From Candidatus Brocadiaceae bacterium S225 (GTDB taxonomy: Bacteria; Planctomycetota; Brocadiia; Brocadiales; Scalinduaceae), in the NCBI GenBank assembly GCA_007859995.1, contig SMSL01000007.1:84197-148196 (forward strand): DNA of 64,000 nucleotides. Direction: 5' to 3'. Position 1 is the first letter of the stretch; the number at the start of each line of letters is the position of its first letter. Positions 1-9,534 of the stretch are shown here, in pieces. The notes beneath the pieces were generated by a model. The model was not told the DNA's origin and ran no database searches. It saw only the letters and a program-made list of their open reading frames with translations. A program made the translations under genes and the position numbers.

Positions 1-374
1 TCATCTTCTATTCTGTTTGCCAGTTCAGAAAATCTTTTTTTGAAAACATTCAGTGTCCCCTCAAATGATTTTACGATCTCTTTTACCCCCTCAACCGAAC
101 TCAGATTTGCTACCCTCTCAACTTTAGCATCCATATTGCTTAATAAATTTTCTATATTAGCCATACTCTGGCTAAATTCTGCGGCTTGTTTTTCTTTGGA
201 CGCTTTATCTTTTTCCAGATTCGAAATCCTGTTATTCAATTCGTCGATTTGCGTTACCCAGTCACCTAAAGATTGCTGAAATTTTTGTAAATCTTTTAAA
301 ATATCCGAGAAGGCAATAGGCTCAGAAAAAAAGAATGTTAAGGTGAAAGTGCATATAATAAGAAGTTTCTTCAT
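1..374 (-). CDS. Exported coiled-coil protein, partial (C-terminus outside window)
   Basis: The reverse strand opens at the ATG ending at 374 and runs off the window edge, giving about 124 residues without a stop. The first ~22 residues (MKKLLIICTFTLTFFFS...) form a typical signal peptide. The rest is rich in Glu, Lys, Gln and Leu with heptad-like spacing, so a coiled coil is likely. A GGAGAA ribosome binding site lies 7 nt before the start. The product is probably periplasmic. No family could be recognised, and the plus-strand reading of the same stretch is its shadow. Confidence 0.6.
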   Translation of the reverse strand, partial: MKKLLIICTFTLTFFFSEPIAFSDILKDLQKFQQSLGDWVTQIDELNNRISNLEKDKASKEKQAAEFSQSMANIENLLSNMDAKVERVANLSSVEGVKEIVKSFEGTLNVFKKRFSELANRIED

Positions 375-448
375 ATACGGTTCTCCAATTAGAGAGCATC
401 CTTTCTGATCTGTAAGGATGTAAAAATTATAATGTTATTACGTGCAAA

Positions 449-464
449 TATACACCAATGTATA
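449..464. promoter_or_regulatory. Short palindrome upstream of the exported coiled-coil gene
   Basis: TATACA and TGTATA form a perfect 6-bp inverted repeat around a 4-nt spacer, 75 bp upstream of the start of the exported protein. It sits in AT-rich sequence where a promoter would be expected, so an operator is possible. No specific regulator can be named. Confidence 0.2.
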
Positions 465-528
465 TTATGACGCAAACGAAAACAGGTATTTCCCAACGGC
501 ATAACTTTCTCCTGGAATTTAAGTAAAT

Positions 529-565
529 ATTGTTTTTGTTAGATTCTGATTAGAGCAAAAACAAT
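529..565. repeat. 10-bp inverted repeat downstream of the epimerase, possible terminator
   Basis: ATTGTTTTTG and CAAAAACAAT pair perfectly across a 17-nt loop. The repeat lies just beyond the stop codon of the reverse-strand epimerase gene. The stem is AT-rich, so it would be weak as an intrinsic terminator, but the position fits transcript-end or processing function. Confidence 0.35.
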
Positions 566-596
566 ACAACAATACATAGCTTATCGGTAAAGTGCT

Positions 597-1643
597 TTAT
601 TTTATATTATTGGTTATGAACCACTTGTTCGTATTGTTTTTCATATTTTTAATCATTATTGCCATATATTGTTCCAGTTGAAATTTAGGTTGCCATTTTA
701 ATGTATTTTTGGCTTTTTCTATGTTAAATCGATATTTTTTGTCTGTCAATTTCAACATCCAAGGTTTAAAAAAATAGTGCCTTCCTGTTAAAGAGTGAAA
801 ATTATTTACCACATATATACAGAGCCACACCGACCACCCTGGTAGATGTACTAAGTGCAAATGTTTGTCATAAATCTCACGGAATATAAGTTTGCTAAGT
901 TCATTATTTGAGAGAAAGGGTTCTTCTGACAAAATCATTATCGAGCCAGAATCTATTTCTTCAGCCAATAACATTGACTTCTCAAAGGCATCGAGTACAT
1001 CTTCAATATGTATGTAAGAAATACCACCTTCCCCCTTTCCTGGCAAAATTCTATAACCAAAACACTTTTTCCAGATAAAAGCGATCTGGTTTGCAAGCGG
1101 TATAGACCTGCAATCCTGAGAATATACTGCCGAAAGCCTGAATATTGTTGCTTTTATCTTCTCCCTGTATTCTGATATTATTTTTTCTCCTGCAACCTTT
1201 GAATTTCCATAATGCATGAACGCGCTTAGGTCCGAATCTTCATTTAGTCTATTGTCACCCATGGCAGGTTTAAAAACTACTGTACTACTCGTAAAAATAA
1301 AGTTCTTTACATTAAAAGGAATCAAATTGTCCAGTAGGTATCTGGTTCCGTTTTGATTAGCTTCGCGATACATCCAGCTCTCTTTGTTTGTCATGTCATA
1401 ATATGCTGCCAGATGAAACACATAATCGATCCTTCCTGAAGTTTTTACTTTTATTTCACTAAAGACGTCAAATAAAAGTTTCTTATCTGATATATCCGCC
1501 TTATACCATAACACATTACTATCTCTGTCTTTATGCAGTATCTTATCAATACCAATAATGTGGTATTTTTTATTCAGCCTGGCGATCAATGCAGTGCCAA
1601 TAAAGCCGCTAGCGCCTGTGATTAAAACAGTTTGTTTGGTCAT
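597..1643 (-). CDS. NAD-dependent epimerase/dehydratase (extended SDR family)
   Basis: The 348-residue protein opens with the Rossmann nucleotide motif GASGFIG at residues ~10-16. An acidic region follows (IIGIDKIL), suggesting NAD preference. The SDR catalytic YxxxK appears as YGNSK near residue 146. The length suits the sugar-nucleotide epimerase or 3-beta-hydroxysteroid-dehydrogenase-like branch. The substrate cannot be read from the sequence. It is cytoplasmic and stands alone between a hairpin and a GC-rich inverted-repeat element, so it is likely transcribed as a single gene. Confidence 0.85.
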   Translation of the reverse strand: MTKQTVLITGASGFIGTALIARLNKKYHIIGIDKILHKDRDSNVLWYKADISDKKLLFDVFSEIKVKTSGRIDYVFHLAAYYDMTNKESWMYREANQNGTRYLLDNLIPFNVKNFIFTSSTVVFKPAMGDNRLNEDSDLSAFMHYGNSKVAGEKIISEYREKIKATIFRLSAVYSQDCRSIPLANQIAFIWKKCFGYRILPGKGEGGISYIHIEDVLDAFEKSMLLAEEIDSGSIMILSEEPFLSNNELSKLIFREIYDKHLHLVHLPGWSVWLCIYVVNNFHSLTGRHYFFKPWMLKLTDKKYRFNIEKAKNTLKWQPKFQLEQYMAIMIKNMKNNTNKWFITNNIK

Positions 1644-1778
1644 TTTGATAATAGGATTGACATATTATACCATTCACATTCCTAAGCTGCTTAGCCTGGG
1701 TGGAAAAGGGATTGATACAGGAGGAAATAAGTTTTCCGTGTTATTACATTTAGCGTTAGCATGGGTGAATCAGCTAAA

Positions 1779-1989
1779 TTAGAAACTGTTAAGACGGCAA
1801 AAAGGGCTATTCCCTTGCGGTGAGATAGCCCTTTCGCCGCCAGTCGACGAGGGGGAAAGGAGTTAAGACCCCCGTCAGGTGAGTACGGCAATGCCCGATT
1901 CGCTGTGACGGCACACGGGAGGGCAAGGCTTGAAGTAACGGAGATGAAGGCTCCGGCCACATTTACCCCCGCACTCATCTAGTTTCTAA
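1779..1989. mobile_element. 211-bp GC-rich element bounded by 9-bp inverted repeats (MITE-like or structured RNA)
   Basis: TTAGAAACT (1779-1787) and AGTTTCTAA (1981-1989) are perfect inverted repeats around an insert far more GC-rich than its surroundings. The insert folds on paper into several hairpins. AAAGGGCTAT/ATAGCCCTTT (1801-1810 with 1825-1834) is extended by GGC/GCC. A GGGGG/CCCCC stem is backed by GAC/GTC. Smaller GGAG/CTCC and CCCG/CGGG stems follow. The reverse strand carries a 95-codon reading frame with no family resemblance and no clear ribosome binding site. A non-autonomous mobile element or a structured RNA both fit. No transposase is nearby. Confidence 0.45.
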
Positions 1990-2031
1990 AAGAATCAAAC
2001 GGTAATTAGAAAAATCTCAATTTAGGTATTA

Positions 2032-2223
2032 TTATTTTCTCCCAGAACCATTTAATTTTTTAACTTCACTTTTGAGTGCCCTGCTTAATACCATCAGGGC
2101 GACCTCGCTATCCGATCTTCTCCTATAATATGGAGAATCTTTTGCTTTTCTTAATTCCTGAATCATCTCTTTGATATTTTCATCTCTTTCCTCGTTATAA
2201 TATATCTGCAAACATTTACTCAT
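2032..2223 (-). CDS. Small hypothetical protein, 63 aa
   Basis: The ATG at 2223 is preceded by GAAAGGTAAGAG, a good ribosome binding site. The product is charged and helical and contains an arginine triplet (YYRRRSDSEVALM). It resembles the size and composition of small ribbon-helix-helix-type or antitoxin-like proteins, but no motif is decisive. No partner gene adjoins it. It lies just outside the inverted-repeat element and could be associated with it. Confidence 0.45.
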   Translation of the reverse strand: MSKCLQIYYNEERDENIKEMIQELRKAKDSPYYRRRSDSEVALMVLSRALKSEVKKLNGSGRK

Positions 2224-2531
2224 CTCTTACCTTTCGTTAAATCGATCCAAGTTAAATCAAGTCACTTTAAGTCTATGTACATTGTCTAGCAGGAGCAATG
2301 CCTGCTGTCAAGAAAAAAATACAATATTTTGTATGTTTTTTTGTTTTGATTGCAATATGTAGTAAATAATTTGCTAAAAGGGGGTAAAAATAGTGTCAGT
2401 ATAGTGTCAGGAAACAGTTTGTAGTTTTGTATAAACAGGCAGGTATTATTTTATGGATTTTAATGAAATAATAGAGAAGGAATTCTGGCGTGGAAATGGC
2501 AGTTTGGCAAAAAAATTTGTGCACCATTACA
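2224..2531. other. Intergenic stretch with a short tandem direct repeat
   Basis: About 300 bases of AT-rich sequence without a convincing gene. It contains ATAGTGTCAG twice (2390-2399 and 2401-2410), exactly one helical turn apart, a geometry seen in activator or repressor sites. A 32-codon plus-strand frame (2453-2551) overlaps the end of the lipoprotein gene and is not called. Confidence 0.3.
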
Positions 2532-3131
2532 TTAGTTTAATCTTGCCTTAAGCGTTTCAAAGGTTTCTGAAATAAGCCTGGATGCCAAGGCTCTTTCATT
2601 CTCCATTGCCGAGTCGCCCTCAACTTTGACTGTCCAAATCGTTTCATTAGTAATTACATCCACACATCTTACGATAAATGAGATTTTTGTTATTAATGGT
2701 GACACGAATAGCACGGAGGACATTGTACTGTAGGAGACTCCAAAACGTTCAATTTTGCCAACGACTATGGCGTCAACACCTAATTGTTTTCCCAGATTCA
2801 AATAGTTTTGTGCCTGCAATAAATCTTCTTCTTTGAGTTTTTTAAGTTTCAGCGCTTCTTCTACCGCCTTTCTATTAACAACAACGTATTTTCCCAATTT
2901 CGCCAGTTCTCTGGCAGTCATACTTGCAAGGATTTCACCTGCGTTCGCGTCTATAGACATTTTTGAAGAGAGCGTGTTTCTTTTTTCCATGTCTACGGGT
3001 GCTTCGAACATAATTACAGCAATTTTTTGAATCTCATCATGAGGGAAATTTTCATTAATATCGACCTTAGAGGTTGTGCCTACGGCAGCACAGCTGGACA
3101 GAAGCAAGAGTAATACTGCGTATTTTTTCAT
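2532..3131 (-). CDS. Outer-membrane-type lipoprotein, CsgG/GNA1162/FlgO-like
   Basis: The 199-residue product begins with a lipoprotein signal ending in LLLSSCAA, so Cys14 would be the lipidated residue. The body has a CsgG-like pattern. An early strand IAVIMFE is followed by a helix with TARELAKLGKYVVVNR, then LGVDAIVVGKIERFG, and late strands covering VDVITNETIWT. Such proteins are periplasm-facing lipoproteins involved in surface assembly or in sensing. The gene is divergent from gap, with a 400-bp shared upstream region. Confidence 0.65.
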   Translation of the reverse strand: MKKYAVLLLLLSSCAAVGTTSKVDINENFPHDEIQKIAVIMFEAPVDMEKRNTLSSKMSIDANAGEILASMTARELAKLGKYVVVNRKAVEEALKLKKLKEEDLLQAQNYLNLGKQLGVDAIVVGKIERFGVSYSTMSSVLFVSPLITKISFIVRCVDVITNETIWTVKVEGDSAMENERALASRLISETFETLKARLN

Positions 3132-3252
3132 GATAATTACTTTCAGATTAGACGAACAATTTGTGTTCTGTGCGCCTGTTGATAAGTGTGTAAAATATAC
3201 TATTAGTCATAAAATTTTAGATTTTCTTCCCTTTGGCACAGGCTAAAAACTC

Positions 3253-3280
3253 TTGACAAATTATGGTGGTGTGTTAAAAT
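3253..3280 (+). promoter_or_regulatory. Sigma70-like promoter of the gap operon
   Basis: A perfect TTGACA (3253-3258) and TAAAAT (3275-3280) are separated by 16 bp. They lie about 250 bp before the gap start codon, which implies a long 5' leader. The leader includes a small TCCTG/CAGGA hairpin near 3384-3397. The remaining intergenic sequence (3132-3530) shows nothing else recognisable. Confidence 0.6.
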
Positions 3281-3527
3281 TTTACCTCTTTGTTGTTCTC
3301 ATATCCATAAGTATTTCCTCATTGTTATAGAATACTTATATTTTAAAAAGACAGACTTTGCATTTTAATTGAAAAATCCCTCCTGACGGCAGGAATTACA
3401 GCTTTTCAAATAAGGCATCTCAACAAGTCACAATCTGCCAGAATTATATAAACTTGCTATCTGAGGACAAATTGGTTTTGAATTGTGTCGCGGAACTATC
3501 TATTATATTGGACTGAAAGGAATTTAA

Positions 3528-4532
<1,005 letters not shown>

Positions 4533-4546
4533 GGGGGCCTTTTAAA

Positions 4547-5743
4547 ATGAACAAGCTGTTTATTAACGAACTTGACCTGAAAGACAAGAAAGTGTTTGTA
4601 CGGGTAGATTATAATGTCCCCTTTGACGAACAGGGAAATATTACCGACGATGCCAGAATAAGAGCCACTTTACCAACCATTAATTATTTGCTTGATGAAG
4701 GCGCAATAATAATTCTGGCGTCCCATCTTGGCAGACCGGATGGAAAGGCCTTGCCGGAATACAGTTTAAAACCGGTTGCCAGGAGACTTCATAGACTTCT
4801 TGATAAGGAAGTGATGCTGGCAAGGGACTGCATAGGCCCTGAAGTGAAAAAACAGGTAGACACGATGCAACCTGGAGATGTATTGCTCCTTGAAAATCTG
4901 CGTTTCCATAAGGGGGAACAGGAAAATGACCCTGAGTTTGCCAAAGAGTTGGCAAGCTTGTGTGATGTGATGGTACAGGATGCGTTTGGGAATTGTCATA
5001 GAACGCATGCTTCAATGGTAGGTATGAATAAGGAGGTATCTCAGTCAGCAGCAGGATTTCTTGTGAAGAGAGAACTGGATTATTTTGAGAAGGCGGTCAC
5101 TACTCCGTCGAGACCTGTAGTTGCTATAGTTGGAGGCGCAAAGGTTTCAGACAAGATAAAAATAATAGAAAACCTGGTAAAGAAGGTTGATAAAATAATA
5201 ATAGGTGGTGCAATGGCATTCCCCTTCCTCGCGGCTCATGGATATGGTGTTGGCAGGGCAACGGTTGATGAAAATGTGGCGATGAAGGTTCTCATGATAA
5301 ACCAACTTGCCAAGGAAAGAGGTGTCAAAATATATACTCCCGTAGACTTCGTGATCGCAGATAAATTTAGCGGCAATGCCGAGACTAAGTTGGTTACCTT
5401 CCAGGAAATTCCGGATGACTGGTTTGCTTTAGATATTGGTCCGGCAAGCACAAAGCTTTTTACTGAAGCCATGCAAAACGCAAAGACAATACTCTGGAAT
5501 GGTCCCATGGGGGCATTTGAAATTGACGCCTTCAGCAGGGGTACATACTCAATGGTAGAATCTGTTGTAACGGCTTACGCGTTAACTATTGTAGGAGGTG
5601 GAGATACTGACCTTGCATTTCACAGGATGGGGGAATCGTACAAGGTATCGTTTATATCGACAGGCGGTGGCGCATTTCTGGAGTTATTAGAGGGTAATGA
5701 ATTGCCTGGTATAGCGGCGCTGACAGATAGGCCGGGGTCATAA
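4547..5743 (+). CDS. pgk: Phosphoglycerate kinase
   Basis: The 398-residue enzyme transfers phosphate between 1,3-bisphosphoglycerate and ADP. Family signatures in order are [52 protein letters not shown] and the nucleotide-binding GGGDTDLAF. The last usually reads GGGDS or GGGDT followed by small residues, so it varies slightly here. Length is standard. A strong purine-rich ribosome binding site (AAGGGGG) lies in the 14-bp gap after the upstream gene. Confidence 0.97.
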   Translation: MNKLFINELDLKDKKVFVRVDYNVPFDEQGNITDDARIRATLPTINYLLDEGAIIILASHLGRPDGKALPEYSLKPVARRLHRLLDKEVMLARDCIGPEVKKQVDTMQPGDVLLLENLRFHKGEQENDPEFAKELASLCDVMVQDAFGNCHRTHASMVGMNKEVSQSAAGFLVKRELDYFEKAVTTPSRPVVAIVGGAKVSDKIKIIENLVKKVDKIIIGGAMAFPFLAAHGYGVGRATVDENVAMKVLMINQLAKERGVKIYTPVDFVIADKFSGNAETKLVTFQEIPDDWFALDIGPASTKLFTEAMQNAKTILWNGPMGAFEIDAFSRGTYSMVESVVTAYALTIVGGGDTDLAFHRMGESYKVSFISTGGGAFLELLEGNELPGIAALTDRPGS

Positions 5744-5751
5744 ATTAGCAA

Positions 5752-6441
5752 GTGAAACAAATGCAAATAAAAATATCTGCTTCAATACTTTCCGCTGATT
5801 CAACTCAGTTGGGGAATGAAATTATGAAGGTAGAACAGGCTGGTGTTGACCTGATTCATGTCGACGTTATGGATGGCCATTTTGTTCCGAACATCACGAT
5901 GGGCCCATTTATCGTTGAAGGATTAAAGAGGATTACTAAAGTTCCTCTGGACATTCATCTTATGATTGAGAATCCGGATAAATACGTAGAGTCATTTACG
6001 CAGAAGACGGAAAAAGATGATATCTTGACCTTTCATATCGAGGCAACGGATGATCCAGTGAGCGTTATCAATCTAATCAAAGGTAGAGGATTAAAAGCGG
6101 GAGTTGCCATTAACCCTGATACGCACGAACGGACAGTTGAAAAGTTGCTTGAATCCATAGACATGCTTCTTGTAATGACGGTCTATCCGGGGTTTTCAGG
6201 CCAGAATTTCAAGAAATACGTATGTGAAAAAATAAAAAAGTTGAGGGAAATAGCTCCTGAAAATCTTGATATTGAAGTGGATGGTGGCATAAAACCTGGA
6301 ACTATTTCTGCCGCAGCATCTGCCGGTGCAAATGTCTTTGCTGCGGCAACGGCTATATTTGCAAAGGATGATTATAAAGAGGCAATAGAAGCGCTCCGTA
6401 AAGAAGCGCAGGAAAATTCCTTTCTGTTTATGAAAAATTAA
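5752..6441 (+). CDS. rpe: Ribulose-phosphate 3-epimerase
   Basis: A TIM-barrel enzyme of 229 residues that interconverts ribulose 5-phosphate and xylulose 5-phosphate. Signatures are SASILSAD, the metal-binding [18 protein letters not shown], and the C-terminal EVDGGI phosphate site. The loop reads TVYPGFSGQ where NPGFGGQ is usual. The start is uncertain: the GTG given here or the ATG three codons later both lack a strong ribosome binding site. It lies 8 bp behind pgk and so probably belongs to the same transcript. Confidence 0.93.
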   Translation: MKQMQIKISASILSADSTQLGNEIMKVEQAGVDLIHVDVMDGHFVPNITMGPFIVEGLKRITKVPLDIHLMIENPDKYVESFTQKTEKDDILTFHIEATDDPVSVINLIKGRGLKAGVAINPDTHERTVEKLLESIDMLLVMTVYPGFSGQNFKKYVCEKIKKLREIAPENLDIEVDGGIKPGTISAAASAGANVFAAATAIFAKDDYKEAIEALRKEAQENSFLFMKN

Positions 6442-6558
6442 GGCTATACTTTAGTAAAAAATGTTAGAAGTCGAAGAATTGGAGATACGCCTTAAGTTTT
6501 TTTCGTGTAACTATGGCTTATCAAAAATTTTAATAAAAATGTTGTGGGAGAAAAATAA

Positions 6559-7383
6559 TTGTTCTTCAAAAAGAAAAAGAATATACCCGATGGATTGTGG
6601 CAAAGGTGTGACGGGTGTAAAAGCGTAGTTTATAAAAAAAAGGTGGAGGAGAGGCATAATGTTTGTCCGGAATGTAATCATCACTTCAGGGTATCTACCT
6701 GTGAACGCATAGATATCACACTCGATACCGACAGTTTTGAAGAATACTGGAATGACATGGTGCCTGCTGATCCATTGAAATTTATGGATCGTATAAAATA
6801 TAAAGACAGGGTTGTAAGTGAACAGAAAAAAACAAAGTTAAACGAAGCGGCAACGGTTGGAAAGGGTCTTATTGATGGGAAGGAAGTTATTTTTGGAGTT
6901 ACGGATTCAAGTTTTATAATGGGAAGTATGGGATCCGTGGTGGGAGAGAAGATTACAAGGGCAGCAGAAACGGCACTGGAGTTGAGATTACCTCTTATCA
7001 TCGTCTCAGGTTCCGGAGGCGGTGCCAGAATGCACGAAGGAGCCTTTTCTCTTATGCAAATGGCGAAGACATGTGCCGCCATTGCCAGACTTCAGGATGC
7101 AGGGTTGCTGTTTATATCGGTGCTTACTGATCCGACATTAGGAGGTGTCATGGCAAGCTTTGCCTCACAGGGAGACATTATAATGGCAGAGCCGGGTGCG
7201 CTTGTGGGATTTGCGGGTCCAAGAGTTATAAGAGAGACTATTAGGAAAACACTTCCCAATGGATTTCAATCGGCAGAATCCATGCTTAAGCATGGATTTA
7301 TTGACATAATAGCCGCACGTGACCGATTAAAGCCGGAGATTTCAAAAATTCTGGATTATTGTAATGGTGACTGTCGTAGTTAA
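6559..7383 (+). CDS. accD: Acetyl-CoA carboxylase carboxyltransferase beta subunit
   Basis: The 274-residue protein carries the N-terminal C4 zinc ribbon typical of AccD (CDGC ... CPEC, residues ~13-36). The crotonase-fold carboxyltransferase core follows, with SGSGGGARM and LTDPTLGGVMASFA. With AccA it moves carboxyl from carboxybiotin to acetyl-CoA in the first step of fatty acid synthesis. The start is TTG, placed 9 nt after GGGAGA; no ATG fits the zinc ribbon. accA is not in the window. It probably ends the gap transcript. Confidence 0.93.
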   Translation: MFFKKKKNIPDGLWQRCDGCKSVVYKKKVEERHNVCPECNHHFRVSTCERIDITLDTDSFEEYWNDMVPADPLKFMDRIKYKDRVVSEQKKTKLNEAATVGKGLIDGKEVIFGVTDSSFIMGSMGSVVGEKITRAAETALELRLPLIIVSGSGGGARMHEGAFSLMQMAKTCAAIARLQDAGLLFISVLTDPTLGGVMASFASQGDIIMAEPGALVGFAGPRVIRETIRKTLPNGFQSAESMLKHGFIDIIAARDRLKPEISKILDYCNGDCRS

Positions 7384-7453
7384 ATTGTAATTGTTGAATT
7401 TGATGTTATAATACTGTAATATTTCGTATATAGATATTTGTTGGCAGGCAAAA

Positions 7454-7525
7454 TCCTCGGTAGCTCAATGGTAGAGTGGGTGACTGTTAATCATTAGGTT
7501 GTAGGTTCGAATCCTACCCGAGGAG
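7454..7525 (+). tRNA. tRNA-Asn (anticodon GTT)
   Basis: A full cloverleaf can be drawn. The acceptor stem TCCTCGG pairs with CCGAGGA, with discriminator G. The anticodon loop is CTGTTAA. The T arm is GTAGG-TTCGAAT-CCTAC. The CCA end is not encoded, since the next bases are CA followed by TTT. Confidence 0.97.
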
Positions 7526-7532
7526 CATTTAG

Positions 7533-7562
7533 AAAAACCCACCGTAATGGTGGGTTTTTCTA
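7533..7562 (+). terminator. Rho-independent terminator after tRNA-Asn
   Basis: AAAAACCCACC and GGTGGGTTTTT form a perfect stem around a GTAAT loop, and the 3' arm ends in a T run. It lies 8 bp after the tRNA. Confidence 0.92.
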
Positions 7563-7674
7563 TTTTGGGGAAACCCATCAGCAACTATGTAGAATGGCTT
7601 TTTTGCTGTGAAAGAGATTGCGGAAACAGCAACCCTGTGTTTTCAATATTGATGGTTATAAAGGAGTAGAATAT

Positions 7675-7722
7675 ATGAATATATCCGCATTTCGATCTAT
7701 TGTACAATTCTACATAATATAG
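7675..7722 (+). CDS. Possible 15-residue leader peptide before the Pmp3-like gene
   Basis: AAGGAG sits 9 nt before an ATG that opens a 15-codon frame (MNISAFRSIVQFYII). The frame ends 2 bp before the start of the duplicated Pmp3 gene, which itself has no good ribosome binding site. This arrangement suggests translational coupling through a leader peptide. No conservation evidence is available. Confidence 0.35.
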   Translation: MNISAFRSIVQFYII

Positions 7723-7724
7723 AT

Positions 7725-8054
7725 ATGATAATTGGTAAAACGATAATGATAATTCTGGCTGTATTTTTACCGCCTATTGCTGTTTTTCTTCAAGTGGGGG
7801 TCAGTAAGCATTTTTGGATCAATATCATTCTAACTCTAGTTGGCGTTGTGCCGGGAATGATCCATGCCCTTGTTCTTACCTTAACCAACTCGAAAATTTT
7901 AAAGATTGTCTTGGCTGTCATTTTGCCGCCTTTATCGGTTTTTCTACATGTTGGAATCAATAAACACTTTTGGATTAGTATCATACTAACTCTTCTTGGC
8001 GTTGTGCCGGGAATGATCTATGCGATATTGCTCATCTTTACAAAGAGACGTTGA
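7725..8054 (+). CDS. Tandem-duplicated Pmp3/YqaE-family membrane protein
   Basis: The family is normally about 52 residues with two membrane helices. Here two complete copies are joined in one 109-residue chain. Residues ~9-53 and ~63-107 both read LPPxxVFLxVGxxKHFWIxIILTLxGVVPGMI. The DNA of the two halves is also visibly similar, so the duplication is not ancient. Known members are small inner-membrane proteins linked to salt, cold or membrane-potential stress. Four membrane segments are expected. The function of a fused pair is not known to me. Confidence 0.8.
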   Translation: MIIGKTIMIILAVFLPPIAVFLQVGVSKHFWINIILTLVGVVPGMIHALVLTLTNSKILKIVLAVILPPLSVFLHVGINKHFWISIILTLLGVVPGMIYAILLIFTKRR

Positions 8055-8223
8055 TGTAACCTGTATTGATGATGAATTTTCGTTTTAACAGTTTTGTTTA
8101 AATGTTTTGTGATAAATTGGCATTCCCTTGCAATTATTCGTAAGTGATGATTTTATTAAACCTTATTGATATAACTACAAGTTCTCAAATGACAACACAA
8201 AGAACAACGTATCGTCCTTGAAA

Positions 8224-8802
8224 TCAATTGAGTGAGCGCACTGGACGAACGTATCGGTTTTTGTAACGCCAGCGGACATTGCCAAGACTGAAGTAAACGC
8301 TCCATATGCTGCCACCACGTTTATCTCCGGACCAGATCCCCCACTGTTCTTTGTCAAAGATGGGGTCTATGTGAAGGGCATTCGTCTTGCCCGGTTCAAG
8401 CAGTGATGCCGCTTCTTCTATCGTCGGCAATCTCCAGTCGTTATACCCTGCATACTTCAGAGCGTTCAAATTTCTTACCCATCCATTTGCCGCATTCCAC
8501 TGCATATACTCTTTAGAACCGGACTGGAGCCACATCAGCCCAGTGGTATGGTCTATTACCACATTGCCTCCTTTTATCGACTTCTTCTCGTAGTTGTGAA
8601 TGATTGTGCTATGTCCGTAAAACCCCCACTCATCAAATTTTCGTATATAAATATTGGGCATCGACTGAACTTCAGAAACAGATAAATTTCTGTAAGACGA
8701 ACGCAGGGTTATCCTTTGCGTGCTTTCCTCTGCTGATTGTATAACCCGGACTGAAAGAAGAACAAATGATACAACTAAGATATATAATAACCGTTTTTTC
8801 AT
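8224..8802 (-). CDS. Exported DUF1566 (Lcl-like) domain protein
   Basis: A 192-residue protein with an N-terminal signal sequence of about 23 residues (KKRLLYILVVSFVLLSV). The DUF1566 pattern follows: VIDHTTGLMW, W-x-x-A near residue 126, GYNDWRLPTIEEAASL, and a terminal IWSV ... RYVRPVRS. The domain is related to the C-type-lectin/formylglycine-generating-like fold. It is found in secreted proteins, some of which bind glycans. Substrate and partners are unknown, and the gene appears to be single. Confidence 0.75.
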   Translation of the reverse strand: MKKRLLYILVVSFVLLSVRVIQSAEESTQRITLRSSYRNLSVSEVQSMPNIYIRKFDEWGFYGHSTIIHNYEKKSIKGGNVVIDHTTGLMWLQSGSKEYMQWNAANGWVRNLNALKYAGYNDWRLPTIEEAASLLEPGKTNALHIDPIFDKEQWGIWSGDKRGGSIWSVYFSLGNVRWRYKNRYVRPVRSLN

Positions 8803-8903
8803 ATTTATTTTGCCTCTGTGTGTATGAGCGAGTTAAAATTACCAAAACCTGCAAAAACAATGTTCAAATACCAATGAAGAATTGAAAGCTAAAGAGCATT
8901 TAA

Positions 8904-9246
8904 TTACTTTTTATCCCTTATTACACCCTCAGTGATGTCTTGATCTATCACAAGAAGTTTTTTCAAGGACATTAATTATATTGGATAGCCCTAAGTTTTT
9001 TGAGTCTCATATAAATTATGCCATAACACGGAACTCCTTCGTTGCTAACCAGAGTACCAAAATAAGAATCATGTGTCACAATAAATCTTTCTTCTGTACA
9101 TGCTATTTTCATAAGATGCTTGCTTCAGTACCTTGCCAGCCTTTTTCTTTAACATCAGCGACGTCGATATTCTTTTGTCTTAAGTAAGACACAATAAGTG
9201 GTGACACGTTCTCATCTGTCAAGACCTTTAAAGAACTAATTTTCAT
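8904..9246 (-). pseudogene. Frameshifted DUF5615 (PIN-like) toxin gene
   Basis: The reverse strand starts at an ATG that overlaps the stop of the DUF433 gene (TAATG). It reads LTDENVSPLIVSYLRQKNID...GWQGTEASIL and then hits TGA near 9110. One frame over, the homology continues as LMKIACTEERFIVTHDSYFG...GVPCYGIIYMRL until a stop near 8970. A third frame continues LEKLLVIDQDITEGVIRDKK. The DUF5615 pattern is therefore complete but split by two frameshifts. The conserved TDEN and THD acidic sites fall in different frames, so no active toxin is made unless the lesions are sequencing errors. Confidence 0.75.
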
Positions 9247-9473
9247 TATGCACTTTCCAGTTCAAGAAAAATTTCATTCTTAAGAGCCTTTGCTGCATAT
9301 TGAAGGCATGCGTGAATATCATCTTTTGTCAGGTGTGAATAATCTTGAAGTATTTGATTTTCGGTAACTCCTGACGCCAAAAGTTCAAGAACAAATTCAA
9401 CCGAAATTCTTGTCCCTTTAATAACCGGTTTTCCTCCAAGTATCTCTTTATTTGCAGTTATTCTTTCCATCAT
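9246..9473 (-). CDS. DUF433-family antitoxin
   Basis: This 75-residue winged-helix-type protein matches the DUF433 antitoxin pattern: ITANKEILGGKPVIKGTRIS, then VEFVLELLASG, then a Ile-Leu-x-x-Tyr segment followed by LTKDDI near residue 50. Such proteins bind DNA and neutralise DUF5615 PIN-like toxins encoded directly downstream. Here the downstream toxin reading frame is present but broken by frameshifts. The TAATG overlap shows the ancestral coupling. The gene itself looks intact. Confidence 0.85.
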   Translation of the reverse strand: MMERITANKEILGGKPVIKGTRISVEFVLELLASGVTENQILQDYSHLTKDDIHACLQYAAKALKNEIFLELESA

Positions 9474-9534
9474 TTTACCTCCATTTTTTTATAATGATAT
9501 AAGTTTCCAAAATCTAAAAACCGCAAAATAATAT

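Noticed and set aside
1691..1978. 95-codon reverse-strand frame across the GC-rich element
   Set aside because: It has no ribosome binding site and no family resemblance. The stretch is better explained by hairpins and inverted repeats. A resemblance to group II intron ends (GTGCG) was considered, but no domain V could be found.
2453..2551. 32-codon plus-strand frame (MDFNEIIEKEFWRGN...)
   Set aside because: It overlaps the end of the lipoprotein gene, its ribosome binding site is weak, and no family is recognised. It could be a fragment of a lost gene.
8981..9187. 68-codon plus-strand frame
   Set aside because: It lies antisense to the broken DUF5615 toxin, whose reverse-strand homology is clear.
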